DNA of 43,473 nucleotides from NCBI GenBank assembly GCA_023512255.1, contig JAILZY010000023.1, positions 1 through 43,473 on the forward strand, given 5' to 3'. Position 1 is the stretch's first letter, and each line of letters starts with the position of its first letter. This document shows, one piece after another, positions 12,069-19,804 of the stretch. The position numbers were made by a program, and so were the translations under genes. The notes under the pieces are model-generated. The model was given only the letters and a program-made list of their open reading frames with translations, made no database searches and had not been told where the DNA came from. The stretch comes from a bacterium. Lineage in GTDB: Bacteria > SZUA-182 > DTGQ01.

Positions 12069-13124
12069 ATGAATGGGAGAAAAGAATATGTCGTGGCTGT
12101 AGCTGGGGCTACAGGAGCAGTTGGTCGGGAGATGATTTCTGTTTTAGAGGAGCGCTGCTTTCCAGTTAAAGAGCTTGTTCCTCTAGCCTCATCACGCTCT
12201 GCTGGAAGCCGGATTACCTTTAATGATCAAGAGATTGTAGTTAGGGAACTTAAGGATGATTCTTTCCGGGGGGTTGATATTGCCCTTTTTTCAGCCGGAG
12301 CCTCGGTTAGCCGGGAATTTTCTCCAAAGGCTGCCAGGGCTGGAGCAGTGGTTATCGACAATAGCAGCGCCTTCCGAATGGAACCTGATGTTCCTCTGGT
12401 AGTGCCGGAAGTGAATCCAGAGGCTATCTTTACCCATAAGGGAATTATCGCCAATCCCAACTGCTCCACCATCCAGATGGTGGTGGCTTTAAAGCCGATT
12501 CACGATCGGGCTAAAATCAAACGGATTGTGGTTAGCACCTACCAGTCGGTCTCTGGCACTGGCAAAAAGGCTATGGATGAGCTGTTTAATCAGACCCAGA
12601 TGATGCTTTCCTTTAAAAAGGAAGATATCAAGCCAAAAGTCTATCCTCATCAGATAGCTTTTAACTGTCTGCCTCACATCGATGTATTCCAGGAAAATGG
12701 CTACACTAAAGAAGAGATGAAGATGGTTAACGAAACCAAGAAGATTATGGGTGATCCTTCGATCCGGGTAACAGCCACCACGGTGAGGGTGCCGGTCTTC
12801 ATCGGGCATTCGGAATCGGTGAATATTGAGACCGAGCGGAAAGTTACAGTGGCGGAGTGCCGGGAGCTGCTCAGGAAAGCCCCAGGGGTAGTTGTGATCG
12901 ATGATCCGGCCAATAACCTGTATCCTCTGGCCTTGGAGGCTGCGGGCAAGGATGAGGTTTTCGTCGGCCGGATTAGAGAGGATGAATCCATCGAGTGCGG
13001 ATTAAATATGTGGATAGTGGCTGATAACCTACGCAAAGGAGCTGCTTTGAACGCGGTTCAGATCGCCGAGATTCTGGTCGGCCACAAGGTAATGAAGGCA
13101 GTCATTGATATTGAGTATAAATAA
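12069..13124 (+). CDS. asd: Aspartate-semialdehyde dehydrogenase
   Basis: Reduces aspartyl phosphate to aspartate semialdehyde with NADPH, the branch point to lysine/diaminopimelate, threonine and methionine. The 351-residue protein has the N-terminal NADP loop VAGATGAVGREM, the catalytic NPNCSTIQ with its cysteine, SVSGTGKKAMDEL, and the C-terminal VPVFIGHSESVNIE with the active-site His. It is the last gene of the pssA-leuACDB-asd run, 25 bases after leuB and ahead of a hairpin terminator. Confidence 0.95.
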   Translation: MNGRKEYVVAVAGATGAVGREMISVLEERCFPVKELVPLASSRSAGSRITFNDQEIVVRELKDDSFRGVDIALFSAGASVSREFSPKAARAGAVVIDNSSAFRMEPDVPLVVPEVNPEAIFTHKGIIANPNCSTIQMVVALKPIHDRAKIKRIVVSTYQSVSGTGKKAMDELFNQTQMMLSFKKEDIKPKVYPHQIAFNCLPHIDVFQENGYTKEEMKMVNETKKIMGDPSIRVTATTVRVPVFIGHSESVNIETERKVTVAECRELLRKAPGVVVIDDPANNLYPLALEAAGKDEVFVGRIREDESIECGLNMWIVADNLRKGAALNAVQIAEILVGHKVMKAVIDIEYK

Positions 13125-13289
13125 GATTTGCTCTCATATCAGACACCAATGAGGGAAACTCCTGAAGAAAGATATTCGTATTCCTTGAGTTTACGAGGCC
13201 TTCTTTATTCTTTTGAAGAATAGGTATGTCATCATAAAAAATAAATAAGAGCGATAAGATCTGAGTATAAATAACCTGAATTTTATATG

Positions 13290-13346
13290 CGCAATTTGAT
13301 TGTAATTTGGGCGGCTACAGGAAGCCGCCCTTATTTATAAATTGCG
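13290..13346 (+). terminator. Hairpin terminator after the leu-asd operon
   Basis: GGGCGGCT at 13309-13316 and AGCCGCCC at 13323-13330 close a six-base loop, followed by TTATTTAT. Outside this, CGCAATTT and AAATTGCG extend the symmetry to about 13290-13346. It lies about 165 bases after the asd stop. Confidence 0.6.
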
Positions 13347-13390
13347 AATTGATCTGCTGCTCTAGCACTTAGCGAGAAACCTACTTAGTC

Positions 13391-13510
13391 TTTCGCTAAC
13401 AAAGTGCGCAAGCTGGGGGCGGCCCTAAGTGCCACCTTTGCAATTGATTAGGTAATTACCCTTACAATTGAGTGAGTAATTGTGTCTTTCCTAGCACTTA
13501 TTTCTGCTCT
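13391..13510 (+). repeat. Repeat family R1, copy A
   Basis: Starts TTCGCTAACAAAGTGCGCAA, continues with a G-rich GGGGGCGG block, then ATTGATTAGGTAATTACC and TACAATT, and ends near CTAGCACTTA. It matches copy D (21646) in the same orientation and copies B (15770) and C (20827) in reverse. An additional end-like GCACTTAGCGAGAAA precedes it at 13365-13379. No open reading frame is contained. Confidence 0.65.
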
Positions 13511-13592
13511 TCGCCCTCTTCTTTCTTGATTCTTGGCCACAAGATTAGGATCCTGTTGGTCGATAAGAGATAAGAAGAGGAGAGCTTTGAGC

Positions 13593-14363
13593 ATGGAAAA
13601 GGCCTTTTTGATCTATCCTGATCGCTGTATTGCCTGTCGAGCCTGTCAGGTTGCCTGCAAGCAGTGGAATCAACTTCCGGCTGAATCGACCATCAATTGG
13701 GGCTCTTATGAAAACCCTCCTGGTCTTTCGTTCCACACTTATACCCAGATTCATTTCCATGAATTGAAAACAGAGCAGGGAATAGAGTGGCTATTTCTCA
13801 AGCGCCAGTGCTACCATTGCACCGATGCCGCCTGCATGTTAGTTTGCCCCACGGTGGCTATTGAGAAAACACCAGAAGGGGTGGTGGTTTTGAATCAGGA
13901 AAAATGCATCGGCTGTAAATATTGTGTGTATCTTTGCCCCTTTGAGGTCCCCCAGTTTGACCAGGCCAGCCGTAAAGTCAGCAAGTGCAATTTTTGCTAT
14001 GAGCGGATCGCTATGGGCCTTATACCGGTCTGTGCCCAAGTCTGCCCCGTGGCAGCTATCCGCTTCGGGGATCGAAATGAGCTGCTTCAGCAGGCCAAAA
14101 GCTCAGGATCAGGATACAAATACATCTATGGTGAAAGGGAGGTCGGGGGGCTGCACGTGATGTTTGCCCTAAAATTTCCTCCTCAAAAATACGGGCTTGC
14201 GGCCCATCCTAAGGTATCAAATGCTCTTTTTTGGTGGAGGAGGTTGTGTCCGCCGCTGTTTGGTGCTGGTATTGGGCTTGCACTGCTTGGGGTTATTGCC
14301 CATTTCTTCCGCCGTAAGATAAGCTGTAGGGAGGAATCCAAAGAAGAGGCGAGCAGCCTATGA
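13593..14363 (+). CDS. Formate dehydrogenase iron-sulfur (beta) subunit, four [4Fe-4S] clusters
   Basis: An electron-transfer subunit of the FdnH/FdhB group in molybdo- or tungsto-formate dehydrogenases. The 256-residue protein shows sixteen cysteines in four clusters: C12/15/18/22 in CIACRACQVAC followed by KQWNQLPAE (a sequence typical of this subunit), C73/76/81/85, C105/108/111/115 and C132/135/147/151. A single C-terminal membrane segment at about residues 226-245 ends in RRK, as in FdnH. There is no signal peptide; such subunits are normally exported together with a Tat-bearing catalytic subunit. None is present in this window. The ATG at 13593 has GAGGAG upstream, so the TTG at 13533 is not used. 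The next gene overlaps by four bases. Confidence 0.88.
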   Translation: MEKAFLIYPDRCIACRACQVACKQWNQLPAESTINWGSYENPPGLSFHTYTQIHFHELKTEQGIEWLFLKRQCYHCTDAACMLVCPTVAIEKTPEGVVVLNQEKCIGCKYCVYLCPFEVPQFDQASRKVSKCNFCYERIAMGLIPVCAQVCPVAAIRFGDRNELLQQAKSSGSGYKYIYGEREVGGLHVMFALKFPPQKYGLAAHPKVSNALFWWRRLCPPLFGAGIGLALLGVIAHFFRRKISCREESKEEASSL

Positions 14364-14923
14364 GGCAAGACAGATACTCAAGTGGCCGACACCTTTCCCG
14401 GATCGAGCGCATCGGACATTTGATCTTGGCAGTAAGTATTTTGCTTTTGCTCCTTACCAACGGGGGCCTTTTGTTTACTCCTCTCCAGCAGTTAGCCTGG
14501 AGGCTCTTTGGCAATACTCATAGAGCGTCCTTTATCCACCGCTGGGTGGGATTGGTTTTCTCTATCGGCCTGATCATTATCTTGAGCGCCTTATGGAGAG
14601 AGTACCGGCCTTATCGGGCAGTTTTGAGCCGGCTGAGAGGAAGGAAAGATTACGCCAGTCGAGGCGAAATCTATGGGGCCGGACAAGAGGGGAGATTCAC
14701 TCAGGGTCAAAAGGTTCATTTTCTGAGCGTTATATTAGGCGGCATCCTAGCCTCGGTGAGCGGTTTTATCCTATGCACTCCGTATCTATATGGGCAAGAG
14801 CTCGTGGCTTGGAGCTGTGCTCTCCATGCTTTTTCAGCCACTTTTTTCGCTGTTAGCGGGATAATTCATATCGGCCTGCGCCACATGGGGGGACCGATCG
14901 CTGCTGGTAAAAAGTGCCATTGA
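14360..14923 (+). CDS. Formate dehydrogenase gamma subunit, membrane cytochrome b
   Basis: A 187-residue protein with about four membrane helices, matching the cytochrome b556 (FdnI-like) subunit that passes electrons between the iron-sulfur subunit and the quinone pool. Candidate haem-ligand histidines lie in IERIGHLILA, FIHRWVGL, QKVHFLSV, LHAFSATF and IIHIGLRH. Together with the overlapping beta-subunit gene (ATGA), it forms a membrane electron-transfer pair without a catalytic subunit. The pair could serve a catalytic subunit encoded elsewhere or a different oxidoreductase. Confidence 0.8.
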   Translation: MRQDRYSSGRHLSRIERIGHLILAVSILLLLLTNGGLLFTPLQQLAWRLFGNTHRASFIHRWVGLVFSIGLIIILSALWREYRPYRAVLSRLRGRKDYASRGEIYGAGQEGRFTQGQKVHFLSVILGGILASVSGFILCTPYLYGQELVAWSCALHAFSATFFAVSGIIHIGLRHMGGPIAAGKKCH

Positions 14924-14954
14924 CCTTAGCATAATAAAATGATAATATTAAAAA

Positions 14955-15086
14955 GTTACTGTAAGTTTAACTAACTGACCATAAAGGTTTATGACTCGAC
15001 ATAATGACGTAGCCATGACAAGTGAAATAATTATCCTGGCCAGGATGTTATAAACTTATTATGGTCGGTTACTTAGTTGGTTACTT
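14955..15086 (+). repeat. Repeat family R2, complete copy with terminal inverted repeats
   Basis: The left end contains TAACTAACTGACCATAAAGG and the right end ATAAACTTATTATGGTCGG then TTACTTAGTTGGTTA, which are imperfect inverted repeats of about 35 bases. The interior includes ACTCGACATAATGACGTAGC and AAATAATTATCCTGGCCAGG, repeated almost exactly at 15884-15969. The size and ends resemble a miniature inverted-repeat element; no transposase frame is present. Confidence 0.65.
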
Positions 15087-15175
15087 ATATGGGAAGGTAA
15101 ATTAAATCTGGAGGATAAATTTAGGAGATAGATTCCGCATACTAAGGTAAGTTACTGGAGAGCAAATTAGATCCC

Positions 15176-15502
15176 ATGACTACTAGCCTTGTAACCATCA
15201 ATCAAGATGATCAAACCTATAGCGGGCATGAGTGGGCGATCATCCTTTTTGAGAGCCCCTGGTGCGGCTCCTGCAAGGAGCTAGAGCGTTTCATGGAAAA
15301 GCTCTCTCTGCCTAGCGGCATTGATTGTTTTTTCGGCAAGGTGGATATTACCCAGAATCAACCTTTGGCTGTCCAGTACGGGGTGATGAGTCTTCCGACC
15401 GTGGTCATTCTTCAAAAGGGTGTCCTAAGGGAGAAATTCTCGGGCAGAATGCCAGAAGAAAAATTTCTTCGAAAGATTAACCAGTATATTAACCTTGGTT
15501 AA
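15176..15502 (+). CDS. Thioredoxin-family protein (active site CGSC)
   Basis: A 108-residue single-domain thioredoxin fold. The redox motif is WCGSC (Cys30 and Cys33), preceded by ILFESP and followed by a helix, with the cis-proline in SLPTVV. There is no signal peptide, so it should act in the cytoplasm. The motif CGSC instead of CGPC suggests a redox potential or partner different from housekeeping thioredoxin. It sits between formate dehydrogenase subunits and CcdA; it may donate electrons to CcdA for transfer across the membrane to the TlpA-like lipoprotein encoded next. It is flanked on both sides by R2 repeats. Confidence 0.85.
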   Translation: MTTSLVTINQDDQTYSGHEWAIILFESPWCGSCKELERFMEKLSLPSGIDCFFGKVDITQNQPLAVQYGVMSLPTVVILQKGVLREKFSGRMPEEKFLRKINQYINLG

Positions 15503-15507
15503 GTACT

Positions 15508-15625
15508 ACAACGAGACTTCCGAAACATCTTTCCTGCTTGAAGTCGGAATTTAGAGGATAACGCGTGGATTCTCTCCATCGCGGGATAGATGAAATGGCT
15601 GGTATAGGGAACAATGTCTCGTTGT
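15508..15625 (+). repeat. Hairpin-ended intergenic element (R3)
   Basis: ACAACGAGAC at 15508-15517 is repeated in inverted form as GTCTCGTTGT at 15616-15625, enclosing about 100 bases without a gene. It begins directly after the thioredoxin stop codon. Only one copy is visible in the window. Confidence 0.45.
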
Positions 15626-15639
15626 AAATAAGTATCTTG

Positions 15640-15766
15640 GCCATAATAAGCTTATAACCTTCTTTATAACCTTTATGGTAGGATAAGCGCCTCCGTTTCC
15701 AGCACAGGCGAGATGCTTGCGCGCTAGGGGAGTACAATATATCTTTATGGTCGGACTATTTAAGTA
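15640..15766 (+). repeat. Diverged R2 copy
   Basis: GGCCATAATAAGCTTATAACC near 15648 matches the inverted end of the R2 copy at 14955-15086, and CTTTATGGTCGGACTATTTA near 15743 matches the opposite end. The interior is different and includes ACCTTTATGG. It abuts R1 copy B. Confidence 0.4.
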
Positions 15767-15769
15767 GTT

Positions 15770-15876
15770 TTTTCGCTAAGTGTGTAACACAAGTGCGCAG
15801 CTGATATCAATTAAGCTATCAATTATAGCGTGCGGACCTTCTGCCGCCGCAGCTTGCGCACTTTATTAGCGAAGAG
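15770..15876 (-). repeat. Repeat family R1, copy B
   Basis: The right end CAGCTTGCGCACTTTATTAG then CGAA is the reverse complement of the start of copy A. The left end TTTCGCTAAGTGTGTAACAC then AAGTGCGCAGCTG is an inverted version of it, giving terminal inverted repeats of about 25 bases around an interior containing AGCTATCAATTATAGCGTGC. Confidence 0.6.
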
Positions 15877-15883
15877 ACCAATT

Positions 15884-15989
15884 AAGTAGCCGACACTAAA
15901 GGTTTATAACTCGACATAATGACGTAGCGATAGATAAATGAAATAATTATCCTAGCCAGGATGTTATAATCCTAGCCAGGATATTATAG
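15884..15989 (+). repeat. Repeat family R2, partial copy with an internal tandem duplication
   Basis: 15884-15969 repeats the interior of the copy at 14971-15052, including ACTCGACATAATGACGTAGC. Then the 20-base unit CCTAGCCAGGATGTTATAAT is duplicated at 15951-15989. The inverted right end seen in the first copy is missing. The remaining 75 bases before ccdA show nothing else. Confidence 0.6.
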
Positions 15990-16063
15990 CTCATTACGTT
16001 CTGGCTCTTATACTTTTATTTTAATTTTCAATTAAACTGAACCAGTATTAATAAGCTTAAACT

Positions 16064-16777
16064 ATGCTTCATAACCTTTTTCAGGTAGCTCAAGAGGCTA
16101 TTCAATCAATCTCTCTCATTGCCTATCCACTGGTTTTTCTTGCCGGGGTGGCTACTTCATTTACCCCTTGTGTCTATCCGGTTCTGCCAATCATTGTCGG
16201 CTATATCGGTAGCCAGGGTGAGCAGTCTAAGATAGGTGGTTTCATCCTTTCCTCATCCTATGTTTTAGGCATGGCCATAACCTATTCTTTTCTTGGGGCC
16301 TTTGCCGCTCTGAGCGGTATGCTTTTCGGCCAGATCCAGAATAACCCGATCGCTTATCTCATAGTGGGCAATATAATAATATTTTTTAGTCTTTCCACGC
16401 TTGGGCTCTTTTCGCTTCCGGTGCCATCCTTCCTGAGTCGGTCAGGAGGAGGCATGGTGCGGCGCCGGGGCATAATCGGAGCTTTCGGCCTTGGCCTTGC
16501 CTCAGGCCTCATTACTGCACCTTGTACTGTGGCTATTCTGGGAGTGCTGCTGACTTTCATCGCCACGAAGCAAAATCTCTTCTTTGGCATCAGTCTTCTC
16601 TTTACCTATGCCCTGGGAATGGGCTTTTTACTCATTTTGGCAGGAACCTTTACCGGCTTTCTGGCTGCTCTCCCCAAATCAGGGGTATGGATGAAGCGGG
16701 CACAGACAGTGTTTGGGCTTCTTATGCTCGCCCTGGGTGAGTATTATCTTGTTCAGGCAGGAAGGCTTTGGCTATAA
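16064..16777 (+). CDS. ccdA: CcdA-type thiol-disulfide transport protein (DsbD transmembrane family)
   Basis: A membrane protein that carries reducing equivalents from cytoplasmic thioredoxin to extracytoplasmic thiol proteins, for cytochrome c maturation or disulfide control. The 237-residue protein has six predicted membrane segments and the two conserved half-site cysteines, FTPCVYP (Cys36) and ITAPCTVA (Cys154). It lacks the periplasmic domains of DsbD, which defines the CcdA type. The TlpA/ResA-like lipoprotein gene lies 189 bases downstream and a thioredoxin gene upstream, giving a complete relay. No strong ribosome binding site precedes the ATG at 16064. Confidence 0.9.
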   Translation: MLHNLFQVAQEAIQSISLIAYPLVFLAGVATSFTPCVYPVLPIIVGYIGSQGEQSKIGGFILSSSYVLGMAITYSFLGAFAALSGMLFGQIQNNPIAYLIVGNIIIFFSLSTLGLFSLPVPSFLSRSGGGMVRRRGIIGAFGLGLASGLITAPCTVAILGVLLTFIATKQNLFFGISLLFTYALGMGFLLILAGTFTGFLAALPKSGVWMKRAQTVFGLLMLALGEYYLVQAGRLWL

Positions 16778-16965
16778 CCCTTTTGGGCTATAACCCTCTG
16801 GGGAGGATAATAGGAGTACATTGCTGCGGGGGGCGGCGGTGTTGAAGTGTGTAGAGCTTTGGCTATAATCAAAGCTTAAAGGATGGGTTAATATTAAAAG
16901 AATGGGTTAATTTAGAAAATACTTAATTCAAGAAAGAAAAAATCATTCAAGAAAGGGAAAAAATC
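16770..16965 (+). repeat. Cluster of three short tandem duplications between ccdA and the tlpA-like gene
   Basis: GGCTATAACCCT occurs at 16770-16781 and 16786-16797, GGATGGGTTAATATTAAAAG is followed by AATGGGTTAATTTA at about 16881-16914, and ATTCAAGAAAGAAAAAATC at 16926-16944 is repeated with small changes at 16945-16965. The last unit supplies the purine-rich leader of the lipoprotein gene. Confidence 0.7.
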
Positions 16966-16966
16966 A

Positions 16967-17617
16967 ATGAAGATGGCAATACTTCGAAAGGTCATGATTA
17001 TCCCAGTAGTGGGAATTTTCCTGATGGCATCAAGTTGTAAGGCGCAAAAACAGCCCTCGGAACAGACTGAGGTGAGTCAAGAAAAGGCGGGATTGCCAGC
17101 CTCAGATGAGGCCCGGCAAAAGGCCCCGACCGAGCAGAAGCCTTCAGCCGAGCAGAAGCCTTCTGCTGAGCAGAAGGCTTCAACCGAGCAGTCAAAGAGC
17201 AGCCCTTCTAAGACTATGTTGATCCCGGATTTTACCCTACAGAGTATCCGCAATCAAAAGGTTAGCCTGAGTGATTTTGTCGGAAACAAGATTATTCTTA
17301 TAAACTTTTGGGCAACCTGGTGTCCGTATTGTGTAGCCGAAATTCCTCATCTTAACAAGATTGAAAAATCCCTGTCTGAGCAGGTGAAGTTTCTGTCAAT
17401 CGACATTGGTGAAAAGCCGGAAAAGGTTCAGAGCTTTGCCAAGCAAAAGGGACTCTTATTCGATGTTCTGCTTGACCAGCAGGGGGAAGTGGCCCGCAGA
17501 TACAGGGTGAGAGGTACTCCAACCAACATCGTCATAGATAAGAAAGGCGAGATTGTCTACTACGGCTACGAACTCAATAAGGCTGAGCAGGTGATTATGA
17601 GTCTCCTGGGCAAGTAA
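16967..17617 (+). CDS. TlpA/ResA-like thioredoxin-fold lipoprotein
   Basis: A membrane-anchored extracytoplasmic thiol-disulfide oxidoreductase, likely the acceptor for CcdA and a reductant of apocytochrome c or other exported thiols. The 216-residue protein has an N-terminal hydrophobic signal with a possible lipobox ending ASSC, then a low-complexity linker of about 60 residues with repeats of AEQKPS (residues 45-70). A TlpA-type domain from about residue 80 has WATWCPYC with the CPYC pair at Cys119 and Cys122, and a cis-proline in RGTPTN. The linker is also visible as a DNA tandem repeat near 17125-17195. The ATG at 16967 follows a purine-rich tract. Confidence 0.88.
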   Translation: MKMAILRKVMIIPVVGIFLMASSCKAQKQPSEQTEVSQEKAGLPASDEARQKAPTEQKPSAEQKPSAEQKASTEQSKSSPSKTMLIPDFTLQSIRNQKVSLSDFVGNKIILINFWATWCPYCVAEIPHLNKIEKSLSEQVKFLSIDIGEKPEKVQSFAKQKGLLFDVLLDQQGEVARRYRVRGTPTNIVIDKKGEIVYYGYELNKAEQVIMSLLGK

Positions 17618-17746
17618 ATGCGCTCTTTGGCTCGTGGTGCTTGGTTAGGCTTAGCGCACATCTTTTTTATACTTGTATAAATTGCCTATAAAAAGAAATC
17701 GCTTTTTATTCAGAACCTTCCCTCATACACAAATCTTGCCCACAAA

Positions 17747-17796
17747 AAAACAAGGGGATTCAGATTGATTATGCTGAAAATCCCCTTGTTTTATTT
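17747..17796. terminator. Bidirectional terminator between the tlpA-like gene and tRNA-Arg
   Basis: Arms AAAACAAGGGGATT (17747-17760) and AATCCCCTTGTTTT (17779-17792) pair perfectly over 14 bases, with an inner CAG/CTG pair. The outer A and T tracts give a T-run on either strand. It can end the plus-strand lipoprotein transcript and the minus-strand tRNA. Confidence 0.8.
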
Positions 17797-17798
17797 AG

Positions 17799-17872
<74 letters not shown>

Positions 17873-18059
17873 ATAAGTTTACCCTTATGCCAGAGCGAAT
17901 ACTTGATCGCGTTTTAAAATCAATTAGTTAATTTTCACAAAATGTGTGAGTTAACATTCTGGAATATAAAGCTTTTCAGGTGTTCGCTCTAGATTCAGGT
18001 TTAATCCTGCAAATCAGGCATCTGGCACAATTATCCAGATCTATCAAAATTATCAGGCC

Positions 18060-18125
18060 CTATCCTCAAATTATTTGCCGCTATCCTCAAATTATCTGCC
18101 TCTATAAATTATCTGCCTCTATCCC
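18060..18125. repeat. Degenerate tandem repeat, about 20-base unit
   Basis: CTATCCTCAAATTATTTGCC is followed by CTATCCTCAAATTATCTGCC, then a shortened CTATAAATTATCTGCC and a final CTATCCC. The rest of 17873-18251 shows no gene or other structure. Confidence 0.7.
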
Positions 18126-18251
18126 CTCTGATTAATCCTCATGGCTTGCCCTAATTAATTAGCATAACCTATCTACAGTTGTCAACACCTTTCCCACCTT
18201 GTCTCCAAGCTCTTTTTGTGCCCTCTTGACAGCGCTTTTCTCCCTTAGCGG

Positions 18252-19379
18252 CTACCATATTCTGCTGACCACAAATTCTCCCGCCTCTGTGGCTGCACCA
18301 CTATTCTGATTGATGATCATATACTCTCCGCGGCAGGTATCACCCCTGACCTCTCCCTCAAAGAAAATAGTCAGCTTAGACCCATCCTGGCTGCTGACCG
18401 CGCTCATCTGAACCTGATTTCCCTCTATTAGGCCGGTGGCGCTCAGGGCGTTGATTGTCGAGTGGCCGACAAACAGAAAGACTCCGCTGACGGATCTGCC
18501 TGTTTGAGCTAGATTGATCGAAGCGGCATTACTGGTTTGGCTTTGCTGAGAAGAATGGAAGCTTGCAGTCCAGGTACCGATCCAAACTCCATCTACCTGA
18601 GCAGGGGGCTCCGTCTGGTTGCTAGCCGAAGAGGTTGAGGTATAGGCGTTTTGGTTAGGGTCGCCACTTGGGTTGATTGCCTGCTGCTGGCTTGCCACAA
18701 GATCCAGATTATAATAGCCGCCCGGATAAAAACCTGGACCCGGATAAGAACCTGGAGAAGCTGGATAAGAAGGATATGGAGAGGGCCAAGGAGCAACAGG
18801 ACCAAGAGAAGAGAAAAACCCTGTCGGGCTAAATCCCCCTTGGGTGGTTCCAGGATAAGGAGATGAGCCGCCAGGATAAGCAGAGGAAGGCGGCGGCGGA
18901 TAAGCCGACATAGTTGGCTGATAGCCAAAGATTGAAGGATAGCTTGTAGTAGGGGGATAAGAGACAGAAGGATAAGAGGCGGCTGATGAGGGCAAGAGAG
19001 TGGAATTGACATACCAAGACCAGGGGCTGCCAGTGGCAGAGGATGGAGCAATTCCTAGAAGATCCGGCGTCGGCCCAAGGGATGGGCCAATTCTCCAGTT
19101 GAAAGTAGGGGCTGGATTAGCTGCCTGGGGTGGCCACAAAGGGAAGGGGGGCGATGGGGTGAACGCTCCGTTTGGGATAGTTTGAAGAGGCGCCCATCCC
19201 TGAGAAAGTGGGGGCAGCGGCGGCGATGTCGGCGGAAGGGGATTAGGCATAATAGAAGGAAGCGGCGGTGGGCCGGCAACAGGGGTGGTGGTCCACTGGG
19301 CTTTAGCTCTTTTGCCGAAAGAGATGAGCCCTGCCAAGGAGATGGAGGTGATGATTATGAGCCTGATTAGTCTGGTCAT
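18252..19379 (-). CDS. Secreted proline-rich protein with C-terminal beta-domain
   Basis: A 375-residue protein. An N-terminal signal peptide (MTRLIRLIIITSISLAGLI, cleavage expected after AKA near residue 28) is followed by some 230 residues rich in Pro, Ser, Tyr and Gly, with loose repeats such as SYPSVSYPP and SAYPGG. From about residue 265 a compact domain begins GVWIGTW and contains alternating strands (SINLAQTGRSVSGVFL, GLIEGNQVQM, KLTIFFEGEV, CRGEYMI), like a small lipocalin-like or cell-surface beta-barrel. The function is unknown. The long disordered part would suit spanning or decorating the envelope. Start: ATG at 19379 with GGGAGAG upstream, not the TTG at 19433. Divergent from lepB. 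Confidence 0.7.
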   Translation of the reverse strand: MTRLIRLIIITSISLAGLISFGKRAKAQWTTTPVAGPPPLPSIMPNPLPPTSPPLPPLSQGWAPLQTIPNGAFTPSPPFPLWPPQAANPAPTFNWRIGPSLGPTPDLLGIAPSSATGSPWSWYVNSTLLPSSAASYPSVSYPPTTSYPSIFGYQPTMSAYPPPPSSAYPGGSSPYPGTTQGGFSPTGFFSSLGPVAPWPSPYPSYPASPGSYPGPGFYPGGYYNLDLVASQQQAINPSGDPNQNAYTSTSSASNQTEPPAQVDGVWIGTWTASFHSSQQSQTSNAASINLAQTGRSVSGVFLFVGHSTINALSATGLIEGNQVQMSAVSSQDGSKLTIFFEGEVRGDTCRGEYMIINQNSGAATEAGEFVVSRIW

Positions 19380-19607
19380 GGTCTTTCTCTCTCCCGGATC
19401 AAAAAAAGGAAAAAAAAATGGAAAAGTTTTCAAAAGAGTCTTTCCTTGGATAAAGTTTTTTAGTCTATTTTAAGATGCAATAAATGTACCGTAAGTTAAG
19501 GTCTGGGCAAAGGGTTAAAAGGCTAGGTTTTGCCTTGGTGTGGGGGGTGGGGTGAGGGATGGGGCATGGGTAATTTTTTGCATATTATGCAAAATTATTC
19601 CTAATAC

Positions 19608-19641
19608 AGGTCTAATATGTAAAATTATGCATATTAGACCT
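19608..19641. promoter_or_regulatory. Perfect palindrome in the divergent intergenic region (possible operator)
   Basis: AGGTCTAATATG (19608-19619) and CATATTAGACCT (19630-19641) are exact inverted repeats around ten AT-rich bases. A further small palindrome TGCATATTATGCA lies just upstream near 19579. With no T-run after either arm, a protein-binding site between the divergent proline-rich gene and lepB is more likely than a terminator. Confidence 0.4.
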
Positions 19642-19804
19642 TGGCCAGGTAAGCAACTAGCCCAAAACGAGATATTATTATTGCTTATGCTTCTCAAAAT
19701 GAGCAGAATTTGACCTTATTATACGATAAATAGATGTCAGATGTTAGGTGTTTACCTGCTAAAATGTCTCATCGCTCCTTCTATGGCGTATGGCGGGAGG
19801 AAAA

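Noticed and set aside
14924-16063. Insertion sequence with a transposase around the thioredoxin gene
   Set aside because: Repeats with inverted ends are present, but no frame of transposase size or motif exists in the gaps.
17125-17195. Minisatellite or recombination site in the lipoprotein gene
   Set aside because: It is the in-frame coding repeat of the AEQKPS linker, a common flexible spacer in lipoproteins.
18593-19051. 152-codon frame in the proline-rich gene
   Set aside because: It is a shadow of the low-complexity proline/serine coding sequence in another frame, without start signals.
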